Notes: generated from the letters alone by a model not told the origin. 64,000 bases of DNA from Athripsodes cinereus (GCA_947579605.1 OX388319.1:18861447-18925446); one strand, 5' to 3'; numbered from the stretch's first letter, positions 1 through 10,454 are shown. Made by a program: numbers and translations.

Positions 1-271
1 CTGTTTCCATCCCCTTGAAAACATCTTGGCTAAGCCTTAGACTATTCATCTGTGGATTGACGACCAGTGGGCAAAAAGTTATATGAATCAATAGCTTGTC
101 TTCCGTATAATATATGTACGTATAAATAAGTAAGTCATTGTGTGCATATTGTATAGCACATGCCCACCAAAAACCATATTGAAGATTTGGCGAGGGAAGG
201 GTTGAAATTCGAAAAGTATTTGTTGAATTCCATTTTCAAATTGCGGAAATAACAATAACATACATCAGGTA

Positions 272-445
272 AGCCTTCCGCAAGGGCTCCGACGGCCCGG
301 GCGTCCCTCTTACACAATACTCCGTTCCTATGACAACGACATCAGAGCGCAGGGAATGTCGTGGGAAAAGGTGACGCGATTGGCACAGAGACGCTCTGAA
401 TGGAGGAGGCTGGTTTCTGCCCTGTACTCCCGAGAGGAGCGTTGA
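272..445 (+). pseudogene. 3' end of RTE-like non-LTR retrotransposon ORF2 (family A)
   Basis: Translation of the plus strand gives the extreme C terminus of a reverse-transcriptase ORF, with the motifs GRPS, NDIRAQGMSW and RSEWRRLVSAL followed by SREER and a stop, then a GATGAT tail at about 446-460. The same protein tail recurs at 22.0, 24.4, 25.8, 55.1, 62.1 and 63.7 kb, so it is a dispersed family. Only the last 55 or so codons remain, which fits 5' truncation during target-primed reverse transcription. The short trinucleotide tail in place of poly(A) is typical of the RTE clade; the clade assignment is an inference from this and from the motif pattern. Confidence 0.7.
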
Positions 446-455
446 GGGCGATGAT

Positions 456-1085
456 GATGATTATGGCATCAGGTAAATATGACCAATATAGATATCTAGT
501 CCCGACACTGTAATGAATATGTGTGCAAAGAATGCAAGAGAGTCTAAATCCTTAATTTTTCTTATCTATGTACCATATTGATACAATATTTATATTTATT
601 AATTTGGACATTTCCTGTTTAAAGTCTCTTTTTAACAGCATGGATACATTTTTTTATGTTCATGCACACAACCTAATAAGAACTGCTTCTATTCTTCGTA
701 TGCGGTTATTGATCACTAACAATCAACTTTCAACAAAAGAAATAACTGCAAGAACTTGATGATTCGACGGTAATTTTGCACCTTTCATTTATTGATTTAC
801 TTCGCCAACCAAGAAAATACTTTTTTATTGCTTCTTAGTTCCGCTGGCATCTTAGAAATATAAAACAATTTGCGCATGTCACCAGATTAACCGAGAATAA
901 GTGACAATAACAATGGTTACACAACGCTCCTGTTAGGCAACTTGTATGAAGATGTTTCTTCTAAAATACTCAAAAATATTTTTGAGTATTTTAGGTCCAA
1001 TTGAATATGATTGTGTTGCATTCGTTGCGTTGTATCTGCCTATGCATTGTAAAATATAAGCATTCAAAAATAAGGGAAATGAAAA
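456..1085. other. Unassigned AT-rich spacer
   Basis: I see no gene here. A perfect inverted repeat at about 963-993 (AAAATACTCAAAAATATTTTTGAGTATTTT) could form a small hairpin. The 63-codon open frame at 568-759 has no recognisable features and resembles random AT-rich sequence. Confidence 0.5.
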
Positions 1086-1112
1086 ATATTGTATACCTTG
1101 TGGCAGTTTTAT

Positions 1113-1201
1113 ATATTTTCCTCAGTCGGTAGAGCTTGAATTGGAAATCCAATGAGACCCCATTCATTACATACTAATCTCAAAGGCGTGGGTTATTTCC
1201 A
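1113..1201 (+). pseudogene. tRNA-Ser-like relic or SINE head
   Basis: The stretch contains an A-box-like segment (CAGTCGGTAGAGC), then TTGGAAATCCAA, which has the form of a tRNA-Ser anticodon arm with anticodon GGA, and about 50 bases later GGGTTATTTCCACC, a decayed B box. The spacing between the anticodon arm and B box is long even for a class II tRNA and no acceptor stem closes the structure, so it is not a working tRNA. It is either a tRNA-Ser pseudogene or the head of a tRNA-derived SINE. Confidence 0.35.
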
Positions 1202-2551
1202 CCTCTAATTTGATAATTACCATTACTGAATATGATTCTAAAATTATTTGTGATATTTTCACTGTCAAGTCAATGCTATGCGGTCTCATTGAATACTCCA
1301 CATTCATCATGGGAGTATTGATTTAATTCAAAGAAGGTTTCAAATAAAAATCTTTAATCCACTTCCACTATACACTGATAGTAGACAGCTGGTTTTCACA
1401 ACTTTGTTAACAAACTTCTTAACTAAATTATTACATGATTATCAATTTTTATATACATCCTTCGTCACAATTATAACTAATTACACTCTGACTTGACCTT
1501 CATGTATAACCATGTATATACATGCTGAACCTTACATACTAATAGTGAAATGAAAATGTGACCTGTTGATTTCCTGGTGATTTTAATTAATTATGAAATT
1601 CGGTTGGCTGTATAGACGATCTGCAAAATTAGACATCACACTGTTCCCGCCTGTGTGGTTAGCCTCCATTAATCTTGTAGATTAATCTTTCCAGATTCAT
1701 CTGCTTATGATGATATCATTCTATTTTAGCCTGGGCACGTGGTATCACTCGCATCAATGAATGTTAAAACCTCCCGAACTCTAATCCCCCTGGGTATTTA
1801 CCGCTTCTGTATCAAACACAGAAGACACAATCAATTTCTGATATAAAATAATATAATAATCCATTAAACGGCATTCCACTAAATAATACCAAATGTTACA
1901 TACCTTCATGTTTAGCGGTATAATATTTAGATCCTCGCTCGTCGCAATCAATTTTGTTCACAATATTAATTTACATTCCTTCTAAAAGTGCTCGCAGTTA
2001 TGCGACACGACTTGGTAATAATTTAAAATGTAACACTCCACATGAGAGATTAAAATTTATTACATAGGTACCATGACCTACTAATGATCACTTCTTCGCG
2101 GTCAGACGTATAAAGAGACTTCTTCCTGGGTTACTCCCAATTAAATAGCTAATTATCCGCTATCTCTCTCATTACGAGAACTACATACGTCACGCCACGT
2201 TGTTTTTAGACTCCAATGAAGTTCGTCACACATCCCGCGCTATTTCCGCAATCACATCCAAAGACAAAAATTAAATATTTTTCAGAAACGCTCTTCTTCT
2301 TTTTCTTTATTATATTTAACCCTGATAATAATTCTGTTACAACCTATACGTAACAGTGTAATGTGATGAATGAGGAAATTAAATAAACTGCAATTAACTA
2401 CCACATTGGATAAATAAGTTATAATTGGTTGTAGTGTAATGGGCTGTCTATTTAGAGATTTTCTCACATACCTAATCTTCTATTTAAAAACAAATCAAAA
2501 CTGCTGATCAAATTAACAGAAGATTTTTATGTTGTAAATATACGTACCTAA
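1202..2551. other. Gene-free AT-rich spacer
   Basis: No coding frame, RNA gene or repeat family shared with the rest of the window was recognised. The 61-codon minus-strand frame at 2282-2467 has no family signature and probably is chance. Confidence 0.5.
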
Positions 2552-3105
2552 ATATCGTTGCCGTGGATGTGAAGTGATCTAACCCACAAGACAGACATTC
2601 CGAGAAAAAAGGTGTTGAAGTTACGCTGTCACATCCGAAAATACTAATCTGACAATAACTAAGTTATTTTTGCATGGATTTCGCTAAAATTTTGAAACAA
2701 TATTCCTGATCACATATTCCACTAACATAAATAACAAAATATTAAAGAATTTTTATATTTTAGAAGTAAACACGAATTTATCACTTGGGTTATTTCACCA
2801 CTGTAGCTGAGAAAGATCCAGCGTAAAAAAGTTGTGTGGAAAGTTAGGCGCTATGCGGCTTGGATCTTTTCACTTCTATAATATAATTGAACTATTTGTT
2901 AGTGAAATGCTCTAACACACACTAGAAATGATGTAAAAATACTTGACATCTCTTTAAAATCTTCCAAAAATGCCCTTTAAGAATATCAAATCACTTATTT
3001 CTCTGCACCACTATGTTCTCCGTGGTTTTCTGAACAAAACTGCATACTTAACTCATTTTTCAAAAAAGTGTGGCTTGGATCACTTCACCTCCACGGCAAC
3101 GATAT
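2552..3105. mobile_element. TIR-flanked non-autonomous DNA transposon (MITE-like), about 554 bp
   Basis: The ends are inverted repeats of about 38 bp. The left end reads ATATCGTTGCCGTGGATGTG and the reverse complement of the right end reads ATATCGTTGCCGTGGAGGTG, with both continuing GAAGTGATC. Inside, further copies of the terminal phrase (GGATCNTTTCACTTC at about 2863-2879 and a related segment near 2786-2830) look like subterminal repeats. There is no transposase frame. The target duplication cannot be fixed because both flanks are AT-rich. The superfamily is unknown. Confidence 0.6.
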
Positions 3106-3321
3106 ATATATGTATATTATAAACACAATAACTTAATACTTGTACTTAAAATATAATTAATCATTTTTTTATATAACACATAATAAACATAATTTAGTTT
3201 CATCTGGGAAAACCAGAAAAACGACAATTTATGTTATTTAATTTTGTCTTTTTCTACATCTTGTCAAAAGCCATCCTTTTATAAAAATTCTCAATTTTAA
3301 AACAAAACAATCAAATGTTTT

Positions 3322-3547
3322 GATATTATAAGATGAATGTTTTACTCCATTTCACTGCGTACAGTCGGGCAGAGACATGGCTCTTGCCTTTGCATACGGG
3401 ACGAGACACGGCCCGTCACCAGAATATGCAGATTGGATTCGTCGAAAAGGTGTTGTGGTTCAACATTGTGCAAAGGCAAAGGCAAGAGCCAAGTCTCTGC
3501 CCGACTGTACGCAGTGAAATGGAGTAAAACATTCATCTTATAATATC
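3322..3547. mobile_element. 226-bp fold-back element with 72-bp inverted arms
   Basis: The left arm starting GATATTATAAGATGAATG is repeated as its reverse complement ending at 3547. The two arms agree over 72 bases with a single mismatch at position 56, leaving an 82-bp centre. The three overlapping short open frames here are by-products of the palindrome. The structure fits a MITE/fold-back element; a transcript would make a long hairpin. The ends are AT-rich, so the target duplication is not certain. Confidence 0.65.
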
Positions 3548-3594
3548 TCCTGCGTAAAATTACGTGATCTTTCATTAATGGAATTTTTATATAT

Positions 3595-3768
3595 ATTTTT
3601 TTTAAAAGATATATCTGGGTTTTGTTTCAAACCCAAATACAACCTTATACTCCTTTCACAGTAAGCTAAAAGCTTGTGTCGTGAAAGGGGAGTTTGCCGG
3701 CACCTGGGATCGATCCACGGACCCCTAGTTCACGAGGCCGAGACTCTACCTCCAGGCTATCGACGAAC
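3595..3768 (-). mobile_element. tRNA-derived SINE (family S1), full length
   Basis: Read on the minus strand, the copy starts GTTCGTCGATAGCCTGGAGG, contains an A-box-like segment and a B box (GGATCGATCCC, consensus GGTTCGATACC in the better copies), then a tRNA-unrelated body with AAGCTTTTAG and CAGATATATC, and ends in an A-rich tail. Six relatives lie in this window, at 13.4, 22.7, 54.5, 56.2 and 61.0 kb plus a divergent one at 5.5 kb. Confidence 0.8.
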
Positions 3769-3775
3769 ACGATAT

Positions 3776-4200
3776 ATATGTAACATAATAATATGTAGTC
3801 TCATACAACAGTTGATTTTAAAATAAAATTTACATGTTCATATTATGTATACTCCTGATCATTCGTAAAGGAGTGGATGGCCTTAAAAGATAGTAGAGAT
3901 AATTTGTTAATTAATACGAAAAATTGGGTTTATTATTTATTTAATTATGAAATTAATGATGAGAAGATTTTTTAACTTCTTTTTTATCAAACAATCAATT
4001 TTCAAAAATTAAAAATTATCAGACGTGTAAGTACCTACTCAATTAAAATCACAAGATATTTAGGTACCTATTGATTATCATTTCAAATGTATGTACCTAC
4101 TATTGTTATTCAAAACCACTAATTTTAAATCAAATCTAAAATATTTGAACAATACAAATCTTAAATTTGCACGTTCACATTTTATTTAAAATGGTTTTGT
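3776..4200. other. AT-rich spacer with a small dispersed repeat fragment
   Basis: At about 3858-3898 the phrase GGAGTGGATGGCCTT occurs. The same phrase recurs at about 8440-8475 and, inverted, at about 16815-16862, each next to a short ATAGA-type tail. This suggests the end of a dispersed retroposon family. The rest, immediately upstream of the gene at 4297, shows no recognisable feature. Confidence 0.45.
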
Positions 4201-4206
4201 CAGAAA

Positions 4207-4244
4207 TATATAAAAGGCAAGTCATGATTACCATAAATCATTAG
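4207..4244 (+). promoter_or_regulatory. TATA box and initiator of the gene at 4297
   Basis: TATATAAAA lies at 4207-4215 and TCATTAG, an arthropod-type initiator, at 4238-4244. If the A at 4240 is +1, the TATAAAA core starts at -31, the classical spacing. Transcription would then begin 57 bases before the chosen ATG, leaving a short leader with no intervening ATG in frame. The spacing and motifs are seen directly; promoter function is inferred. Confidence 0.6.
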
Positions 4245-4296
4245 TACATTTAATTTTGTCAAAGTGAAGACAGAAAGTAACTTAATACCTTTAATA

Positions 4297-5274
4297 ATGG
4301 GACAGTTTAATTTCAAAGTTTTAAATCAATGTGGGTCTGCCATCACAAATATTCAAGTCGTCAACGTCACTCCTTCCGATTGGCAGGATGGACAGAGAGT
4401 AGATCAAAAATTTAATGGAATTCATATTAATTCTGGATCGCATGCTGAGCATCCACTTACAATTGTGAAAAAAACAGGACACGTGTATTTCAATATGGTG
4501 CTTACATTTGCTGACGGAACAGTAGAACAATTCACATTTTCGCAGCTATGTTCTGATCCGTACACGTCAACAATCCAAAATCATAGAGGTAAACGAAATA
4601 TTGGAGTATCAAGACATGAAAGAAATCTAACTCTTCTTATAAGTGATCGACCATCTCCACCTCCACCTCCACCTCCACCTAAAGTTAAACCGAATATACC
4701 AACTGGCAACACTTCTACAGATGAATCAAAGTCCTCAAGTATTGACAATATGATAAAAGAAGCAAAAGATTTGTACATAAATGAAAATTATATCGATGCT
4801 TTCTCAGTTGTCAATGAAGCATTAAGTAGAGCAAGGGGATCGAATAGAGATGAACTGTCTGCATTGAAATTCAGAATTCTTCTTAAGCTTACAACACAGA
4901 AAGTGAACGAAGCTTGGGCTGTTGAATGTGGATCTCCGGTAGCTGTAGCACGATTTGCAGAGGCACACAAACTAACACTAGATGCTTTAGCTATCAAAAA
5001 TGACGGAAGAACAAAAACGATCGCTAATTGCCTTGATATAGTTATAGACGCTAATAAAACGCTGAGTCAGGGGGTAAAACTCGAAGCTGATGGAAATTTA
5101 TTGAAGAATATGAATGATATTTCAACAGCACGAATGAAGTATAATGAAGCCAAGACTCAGTACAAGTTGGCGAATGCTAAATATACTAATGGGTTGTCAT
5201 GTGATCCAAGATTTGACATGGGAGTGCATGAAACAGAAGAGCATATAGACCGCATAGAAAAACTGTTAATATGA
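4297..5274 (+). CDS. Intronless gene: beta-rich domain, oligoproline hinge, helical TPR-like domain; family unknown
   Basis: I do not recognise this protein, but it is the only host-like gene in the window. The ATG at 4297 has A at -3 and G at +4 and gives 325 residues; an upstream in-frame GTG at 4264 is not a credible eukaryotic start. Residues 1-118 alternate hydrophobic and polar positions like beta strands (FNFKVLNQCG, VYFNMVLTFADGT). Residues 119-128 are PSPPPPPPPP, encoded by a CCACCT repeat. Residues 145-325 are helical, with TPR-like phrases (AKDLYINENYIDAF and ARMKYNEAKTQYKLANAKY). There is no signal peptide or membrane segment, so a cytosolic protein is likely. Codon use, a TATA box with initiator and an uninterrupted frame argue that it is real. 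No intron is visible. A possible poly(A) signal, AATAAA, is at 5517-5522. It could be a retrogene, a horizontally acquired gene or a lineage-specific adaptor; these are not distinguishable here. Confidence 0.75.
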   Translation: MGQFNFKVLNQCGSAITNIQVVNVTPSDWQDGQRVDQKFNGIHINSGSHAEHPLTIVKKTGHVYFNMVLTFADGTVEQFTFSQLCSDPYTSTIQNHRGKRNIGVSRHERNLTLLISDRPSPPPPPPPPKVKPNIPTGNTSTDESKSSSIDNMIKEAKDLYINENYIDAFSVVNEALSRARGSNRDELSALKFRILLKLTTQKVNEAWAVECGSPVAVARFAEAHKLTLDALAIKNDGRTKTIANCLDIVIDANKTLSQGVKLEADGNLLKNMNDISTARMKYNEAKTQYKLANAKYTNGLSCDPRFDMGVHETEEHIDRIEKLLI

Positions 5275-5520
5275 ACGTCTTATTACTTAAAATTTATAAA
5301 ATTATGGACGCTTATGAAACAATATATCATGGGAAAAACTTAATTTGGCAGTAATCAGTTGAATATTATGAATGATTTCACAATTGCACAGTTAAAATAT
5401 TATATAAGACTGAAATGGGGTCTAAGATTTTAAATTAATTGGAATACGTGATACAGAAACCCTAATATTTATTTATTTCAGTCAACAGAAGATCCTAAAA
5501 TTTACTTATTTAAGTCAATA

Positions 5521-5644
5521 AACTCCTCTGTGGCCTAGAGGTAGAGTTTCGGCCTCATGCATAAGAGGTTTAATCCCAGGTGCTGGCAAACTCGTTAAAT
5601 GAGTTGAGATCTGTAAAATCTCATATCTGGGTCACATTCTGCGG
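5521..5644 (+). mobile_element. Divergent tRNA-derived SINE
   Basis: A tRNA-like head carries an A-box-like segment (TGGCCTAGAGGTAGAG) and a B-box-like segment (GGTTTAATCCC), followed by AGGTGCTGGCAAACTC, which is close to the same place in family S1 (AGGTGCCGGCAAACTC). The body after that differs from S1 (TGAGATCTGTAAAATCTC, an imperfect inverted repeat), so this is a related but separate subfamily or a recombinant. It directly adjoins a reverse-transcriptase fragment. Confidence 0.6.
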
Positions 5645-5862
5645 GGAAATTAGTACAGTTTGCTCCAACTGATACTGATGGGGAAAATTGAGGGTCAGCG
5701 TAATCCTGGAAAAAGGCTAACGTTTTGGTTGTGCAACATACGAGACTGGACAGAGATGAGACATATAGAGGAACTGCACCGGGTCGCGTAAAATATAGAA
5801 GTCTTCATCAGAGTGATTGCCAACGTCGGGGGGACCTGATACAACACAAGAAGAAGAAGATA
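5645..5862 (+). pseudogene. Non-LTR reverse transcriptase C-terminal fragment (family E)
   Basis: The plus-strand translation reads LLQLILMGKIEGQRNPGKR then WLCNIRDWTEM, a stop, and VIANVGGT, ending in an (AAG)n tail. This is the well-known C-terminal tail of an RTE-like endonuclease/RT protein in insects (pattern LLQLIxxGKIEGxRGxGR, SWLRNIRQWTG, VIANV). In-frame stops show decay. The SINE copy just upstream may have jumped beside it. Confidence 0.7.
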
Positions 5863-6689
5863 ACAAAACACTCCAGTCAATATATTATATCTTTAGTGCA
5901 ATTATTATACAATCACATACAAAACTAATTTATAAGTGTCCATATATTATTCCATTTATTTATACTAAAGCCCATCCAGTTGAAAAATAAAAACAATTAA
6001 AAAAGAAATTAAGAGTAAAACATTAATATTACCATATGAGTCAATTAAAAAAATAATTACAAAGTATGAATACAAAACATAAATGAAATCTTCCTACCTT
6101 TATAAATCAAAGAACAACGTACTTATAGTTTATGCAATTGAGTGTGGAAAAATGATGAAGGAGGGAAAACGATGAAAAGTACAATTAAGGGTCGCAGAGA
6201 AAATCAATGTTAAGGATTCTACAAAATTGACATTTCAAAACCGCGAGCACTTCCTACAAATACATACATAATTATGTCCATATCACCGAATTTCGTGTTA
6301 TAAGTATTCATAATGCGGTGTTGTGGGTTTCTTAAACCAGCATCAGTGTGAACCTTACTTAAGTAATTGGGACGATACTACCTTCTATCTGATGGCACAC
6401 GAAAACCTACCCCAGTCAATAACCAAAATACATACATCAATAACTTCTTGACGACTCGACAAGTCTCAATCAGATGGTCTATCATATTAATCCTATATTT
6501 GCGTCTACACCTTCTCATAAACTTTCAGTTGTCATTATATTTTTCATGAAGCGGATCCCATGTCAATGCGCAATATTCGAATCTAAAAACCATAGTTGTA
6601 GTTGTACAATTTAAAAATATGCAATGAAATGTTGGATAGGCAAAAGTACTAACGTCTCCATATTATAAGTATGTAGGTACGCGGAATTA
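5863..6689. other. Unassigned spacer
   Basis: No gene recognised. Short open frames at 5725-5928 and 6367-6549 have no family signature. Confidence 0.45.
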
Positions 6690-6771
6690 TACTATTGTTA
6701 TATTTTGTATTGTGCCAACCTTACTTTTAAAAGGCCAGTGGGCCGTTGATGTATCAATAAATAAATAAATC
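6690..6771 (+). mobile_element. 3' end of a non-LTR retroposon with (AAAT)n tail
   Basis: The sequence TATTGTGCCAACCTTAC to GATGTATCAATAAATAAATAAAT has the form of a retroposon 3' UTR ending in (AAAT)n, like those ending near 8.76, 10.98, 20.86 and 53.47 kb. No coding sequence is left. Confidence 0.45.
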
Positions 6772-7540
6772 ATGGAAAAGCTTTCATCAAAAAGTTCATA
6801 TAAAAAATGGTTATTTCAGGATCCAAGCCGGGTCAGAGACCTAGAGAGAGAACTGCAGTGAGATGAACGGATAAAGTAAAACAGACTACGGTCTTCTCCA
6901 ATTACAGAGTAATTCACAATGTAAAGAATAAAAGAGCATGGTTCAGAGCGAATGACTATCTGAAAAGTTATATGAATCACGTTGATGAATAGCAGTGAAG
7001 GGAAGAAAGAATAGAATAGTCTGGTTTCTTTATCTTCTCCGCCTATATCTAAAAGGGTGTGCCACAAGGGAATATTATAATATTGTTGTAACAAATACAA
7101 CATCTAACAGTATGTAACGCGTAGACATTACTCTCTCTCTCTATCTTTCTCTCTATGTCTGTGTTGAGGTAATGTGATTTTATGATGAAACTCACTGTTG
7201 AATATTAAATAAACTGACAACACCAGAAAGTGGAAATTTTTCAAATCTTATTATAAGTGCTAGTTGAACGTCTACAAAATCCCTATGGATTTCACCGTAG
7301 TTGGATTTCGCTTCAACTTTTCCACGACAATGTTTTGGAATGTACCTATCCATACATACATAAAGGTCAGTGGTGTTGGTTTTAAGTATAAAATAATAAT
7401 TTAATATAAAAGTTTGGCAATATTTTTTTTATGAAATTCGTTATTCCAATAAAGAGTTTTGCAACATTATATATCTTGTATATTAATAATCTTGTAATTA
7501 ATCGTTATTATTATTCTTGTATAATTATTTCACAAATCAC
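6772..7540. other. Unassigned spacer
   Basis: Contains a CT-rich microsatellite at about 7131-7158 and an AT-rich remainder. The segment 6820-7000 has purine-rich phrases resembling a decayed retroelement C terminus, but no motif can be confirmed. Confidence 0.4.
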
Positions 7541-7544
7541 TCGT

Positions 7545-7984
7545 TACGGGTGGCTTGTCGGTAAAAAAATATTCTTCTTCTTTATGTGTCAATTCAGGTC
7601 CTCCCGATGTTGACATTCACTTGCAAGAATGCGTTCCGAACCTAGGCAGTACCAAAAAGCTCCTTGACAATCCGTATTTGTCAAAACTCGTGTATATAAT
7701 GGTGCCTGGTACTTCGCCTTCTCCGAACATCTCTTTCACCCTCGATCTTGCCCTTGATGATCAGATACATCAACTTGCACTTTTTTCGTCTTATCATTTT
7801 ACCTAAAGACGGCATTTTTCAGGTTTGATCATTTTAAATTAGTTCCCTATTCACTCTGGCTCTTTAGAGTACTCCTGCATTACTGACCATATCTGTCAAA
7901 GCATTCTTCGATGTATTCACATTTTAAATGGCTCTAACTGGTTCGTGCAACTTATTTTGAGGGTCCACATTTCAACTCCATGAC
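7545..7984 (-). pseudogene. RTE-like reverse transcriptase C-terminal fragment (family E), frameshifted
   Basis: On the minus strand the frames give VEMWTLK, then IHRRML and WSVMQEYS, then KGKIEGERDVRRR and finally NVNIGRT. These are the ordered pieces of an RTE-type C terminus (GAExWTLK, MWIYRRML, GKIEG, VIANV). At least two frameshifts and several stops break it. It ends upstream exactly at the left inverted repeat of the element at 7985-8599, which suggests that element inserted into it. Confidence 0.65.
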
Positions 7985-8599
7985 CATATCGATGGAATAA
8001 AGCACAAAAGACACATGTCCACATTTGACAGTTAAGAGAAAACAGGTTTTTAAAGTTTGACATTCTCAATTAATTCACTAGCTTCAAATTAATGCAGAAG
8101 GTGTTGAAAATCATAATCTTTATTCTTTTGTAATGTCATTAATTACTTATTTTTTATTATATTTTAAACCAGAATGTCAAGAATTACCATTTTTAGATGA
8201 TGGTCATGGACATGTGTTTGGAAGTGTGATGGAAGCGCCGCTCACGGCGACTATTGGGATGCGTTTATGCAAGCACAGATGACACATGTCCGTCCTAGAT
8301 GGGCATTTGTTTTTTAGAATCTTCATATTTTATGTGACATGTCACATCTGTGCACAAAACAAAGTGCATTTGTGGACATGTGACATTTGGTTTTTATTAA
8401 ATATTTCAATAATGATATTAAGATTGTTGGTCCTAAATCACTCGCAAACGAGTGGATGGCCTTGAGAAAAATAGAATAGAAGATTGTTGGTAATATTTAG
8501 TCAGGACATAGATGGCGTTGCAAACGATCTTGTACATGTATAAACTCATTTTACCTAAAAAGTGGACATGTGTCTTTTGTGCTTTCTACCATCGATATG
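7985..8599. mobile_element. TIR-flanked non-autonomous DNA transposon, about 615 bp
   Basis: The left end CATATCGATGGAATAAAGCA and the reverse complement of the right end CATATCGATGGTAGAAAGCA continue together as CAAAAGACACATGTCCAC, giving an inverted repeat of about 38 bp. Internal segments repeat the phrase ACATGTGTC/GACATGTG several times (near 8208, 8285, 8330 and 8375), as in elements with subterminal repeats. The fragment ATCACTCGCAAACGAGTGGATGGCC at about 8437-8461 is a separate small repeat. There is no transposase. Confidence 0.6.
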
Positions 8600-8699
8600 T
8601 AGCATTTAACCAACCGCTGTATAAGCTTCAGATTAAGATTGAATATAATGTAGCATGTCTCCTAAACTCCTTACCATTTTGCGTGTGCATGCTGTAATT

Positions 8700-8764
8700 A
8701 ATGCAATATATTGTCTACGGTCTTAATTATGTGTATGTTTTATTTTTATTATAAATAAATAAAT
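8700..8764 (+). mobile_element. Retroposon 3' end with (AAAT)n tail
   Basis: A T-rich 3' UTR-like stretch ends in ATAAATAAATAAATAAAT. There is no coding part. It may be a 5'-truncated LINE end. Confidence 0.4.
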
Positions 8765-8877
8765 AAATTATTTCTGTTGACACGTATATTTATTTGTTAT
8801 GCATGTTTCTATGATTTCAATTCTGTTTTAATTTTATATATTTATTTCTTATGTATGTTTCTTTGATTTTAATTTTA

Positions 8878-8999
8878 TTACGCATTCTAGCGATAAACTC
8901 GGCCTCTGTACATTGAATATCTGGTATATTAATGATACTTTGTATTGACTTGAAATAATGTAACCAATGTGCAGTGAAGAATAAAATAAATAAATAAGA
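8878..8999 (+). mobile_element. Short AAAT-tailed retroposon (family R1)
   Basis: CGCATTCTAGCGATAAACTC, then CTCTGTACATTGAAT, then GTGCAGTGAAGAATAAAATAAATAAATAA. The reverse complement of the same unit interrupts the satellite at about 49321-49466, and its internal part recurs near 62293-62345. The stem GCATTCTAGCGATAAACTCG followed by an (AAAT)n tail is typical of 3' ends of insect LINEs or of SINEs that borrow them. Confidence 0.55.
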
Positions 9000-9198
9000 T
9001 TGTAGTCGCAAAAAACTTATCTCATTTTGTTGAAAGCGACTCGTGTTGCTTCCATCTTATAGATACTTAAATTCAGTTTCTTGGTCAAGACCTTCTACCA
9101 GATATTTAAACTTATTTACTCTCTTTATGACTGTTCCAGAAATACTGTGATTGTATACATAGTGAGATTATTTAAATCGAAAAACATACTTAATATCG

Positions 9199-9390
9199 AA
9201 TAAATATTTTATTTTATTTTTATTTTATTTTCACAATATTTAGAATCAAACAGTCGTTATACAATATGTTGACAATTAATATATTTGACATGTAGACCAG
9301 CGAAGATTCCACTCTTACCAGAAATGTTTCAATCTTGAGGAAAAAAAAGTAAAAGTTAAAGTTTGTTTGTTGTTAAAGTTAAAATATTTG
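9199..9390 (-). mobile_element. Poly(A) retroposon (family R2), copy of the one inside the gypsy LTR
   Basis: The reverse complement of about 9230-9335 (CCTCAAGATTGAAACATTTC through AATATTGTGAAAATAAA) matches 31914-32028 with no difference that I can see. The AT-rich tail (AAAATAAAAT repeats) lies at the low-coordinate end, so the element is on the minus strand. It has no protein-coding frame and is likely a SINE or the 3' end of a LINE, recently active. Confidence 0.7.
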
Positions 9391-10454
9391 TAACTACTCG
9401 TATTAAACCAGCTCATCGTACTAAAAGACAAATTCATGTGTTATATTCAATAGAATGAATTTTATTTAGTTGGTTACAACATGTTTTTATTTAGAAAATA
9501 CTGTCCAAACTAAAATACTATACGTTAGACATGACGTGTCAAATGCATCGGAGAGTTCTATCTAACACGTATGTATAAGTATAAAGATAGTTTCTTTAAA
9601 TCAAATACGAGTACGAGTATATACAGACACAAACCGATATTTTTGTTTTATGAAATAGATTTTATCAATATTACTCAATATAACAATTAAAACAATTCTC
9701 ATAGTGGAATGAAAGTGTATTTTTTTTTTAATTAATTTTAAATAAAATCTTAAATTGATTTCAATTGATAATTAATTTATTACTCGTAAATATGAAATCA
9801 TCCATTATGGAAATGTGCTCGAAGTATGAACCTATTTGTGTAGTTCGTAATGATGATTCAAAAAGTAGGTTCGTCAAAATACTTCGTTGGATTACGACGG
9901 AAAAATAATAAAATAGTAAAAGAAAAACTGCTGTGTATTCCAAAGATGTGTATATTGTATATATGATACCAGCAGTCGGATACAAAACCTAATTGTACAT
10001 CTTATTTTGACAACACAATGTGTACAATTGTAATATTGGGCTATTTTTTCCATTCATAATACAAACTGTTATTGTTATTAATTCTTTTGGAGACTGTTGT
10101 TTCCTAAAGTGTAGTTTTTCTTTACATTGTTTGAAAGAATTTTATTTATCAATAACGAGTGTTTTTTTTCTTCGTATTTCACAATTTTCTATTGCTATTT
10201 AACGATTAGCGATTGAAATAACTGAAGCAACTGTATTCAATAAAACGTACAGCCGGCTTATCTGGGTTAATATAGTATATGACGTATTATAAAGATTTCA
10301 ACTTTTTAAGAATTAACATAAGTATAAGATATAAGGTATAAGATAATTTATTAGGTACATCCATTTATCTTTTATATATTAATTGACTTATTTTATTATT
10401 ATTTTAGAAATATAGTTGTAATACATAAATAAGAAAAATATGCGAAATTGAAGA
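9391..10454. other. Gene-free AT-rich spacer
   Basis: Nothing recognised; short open frames at 9761-9985 and 10020-10202 have no signature. Confidence 0.5.

Noticed and set aside
4264..4296. Upstream in-frame GTG as start of the gene
   Set aside because: GTG is not a normal start in animals; the ATG at 4297 has a strong context and suits the promoter position.
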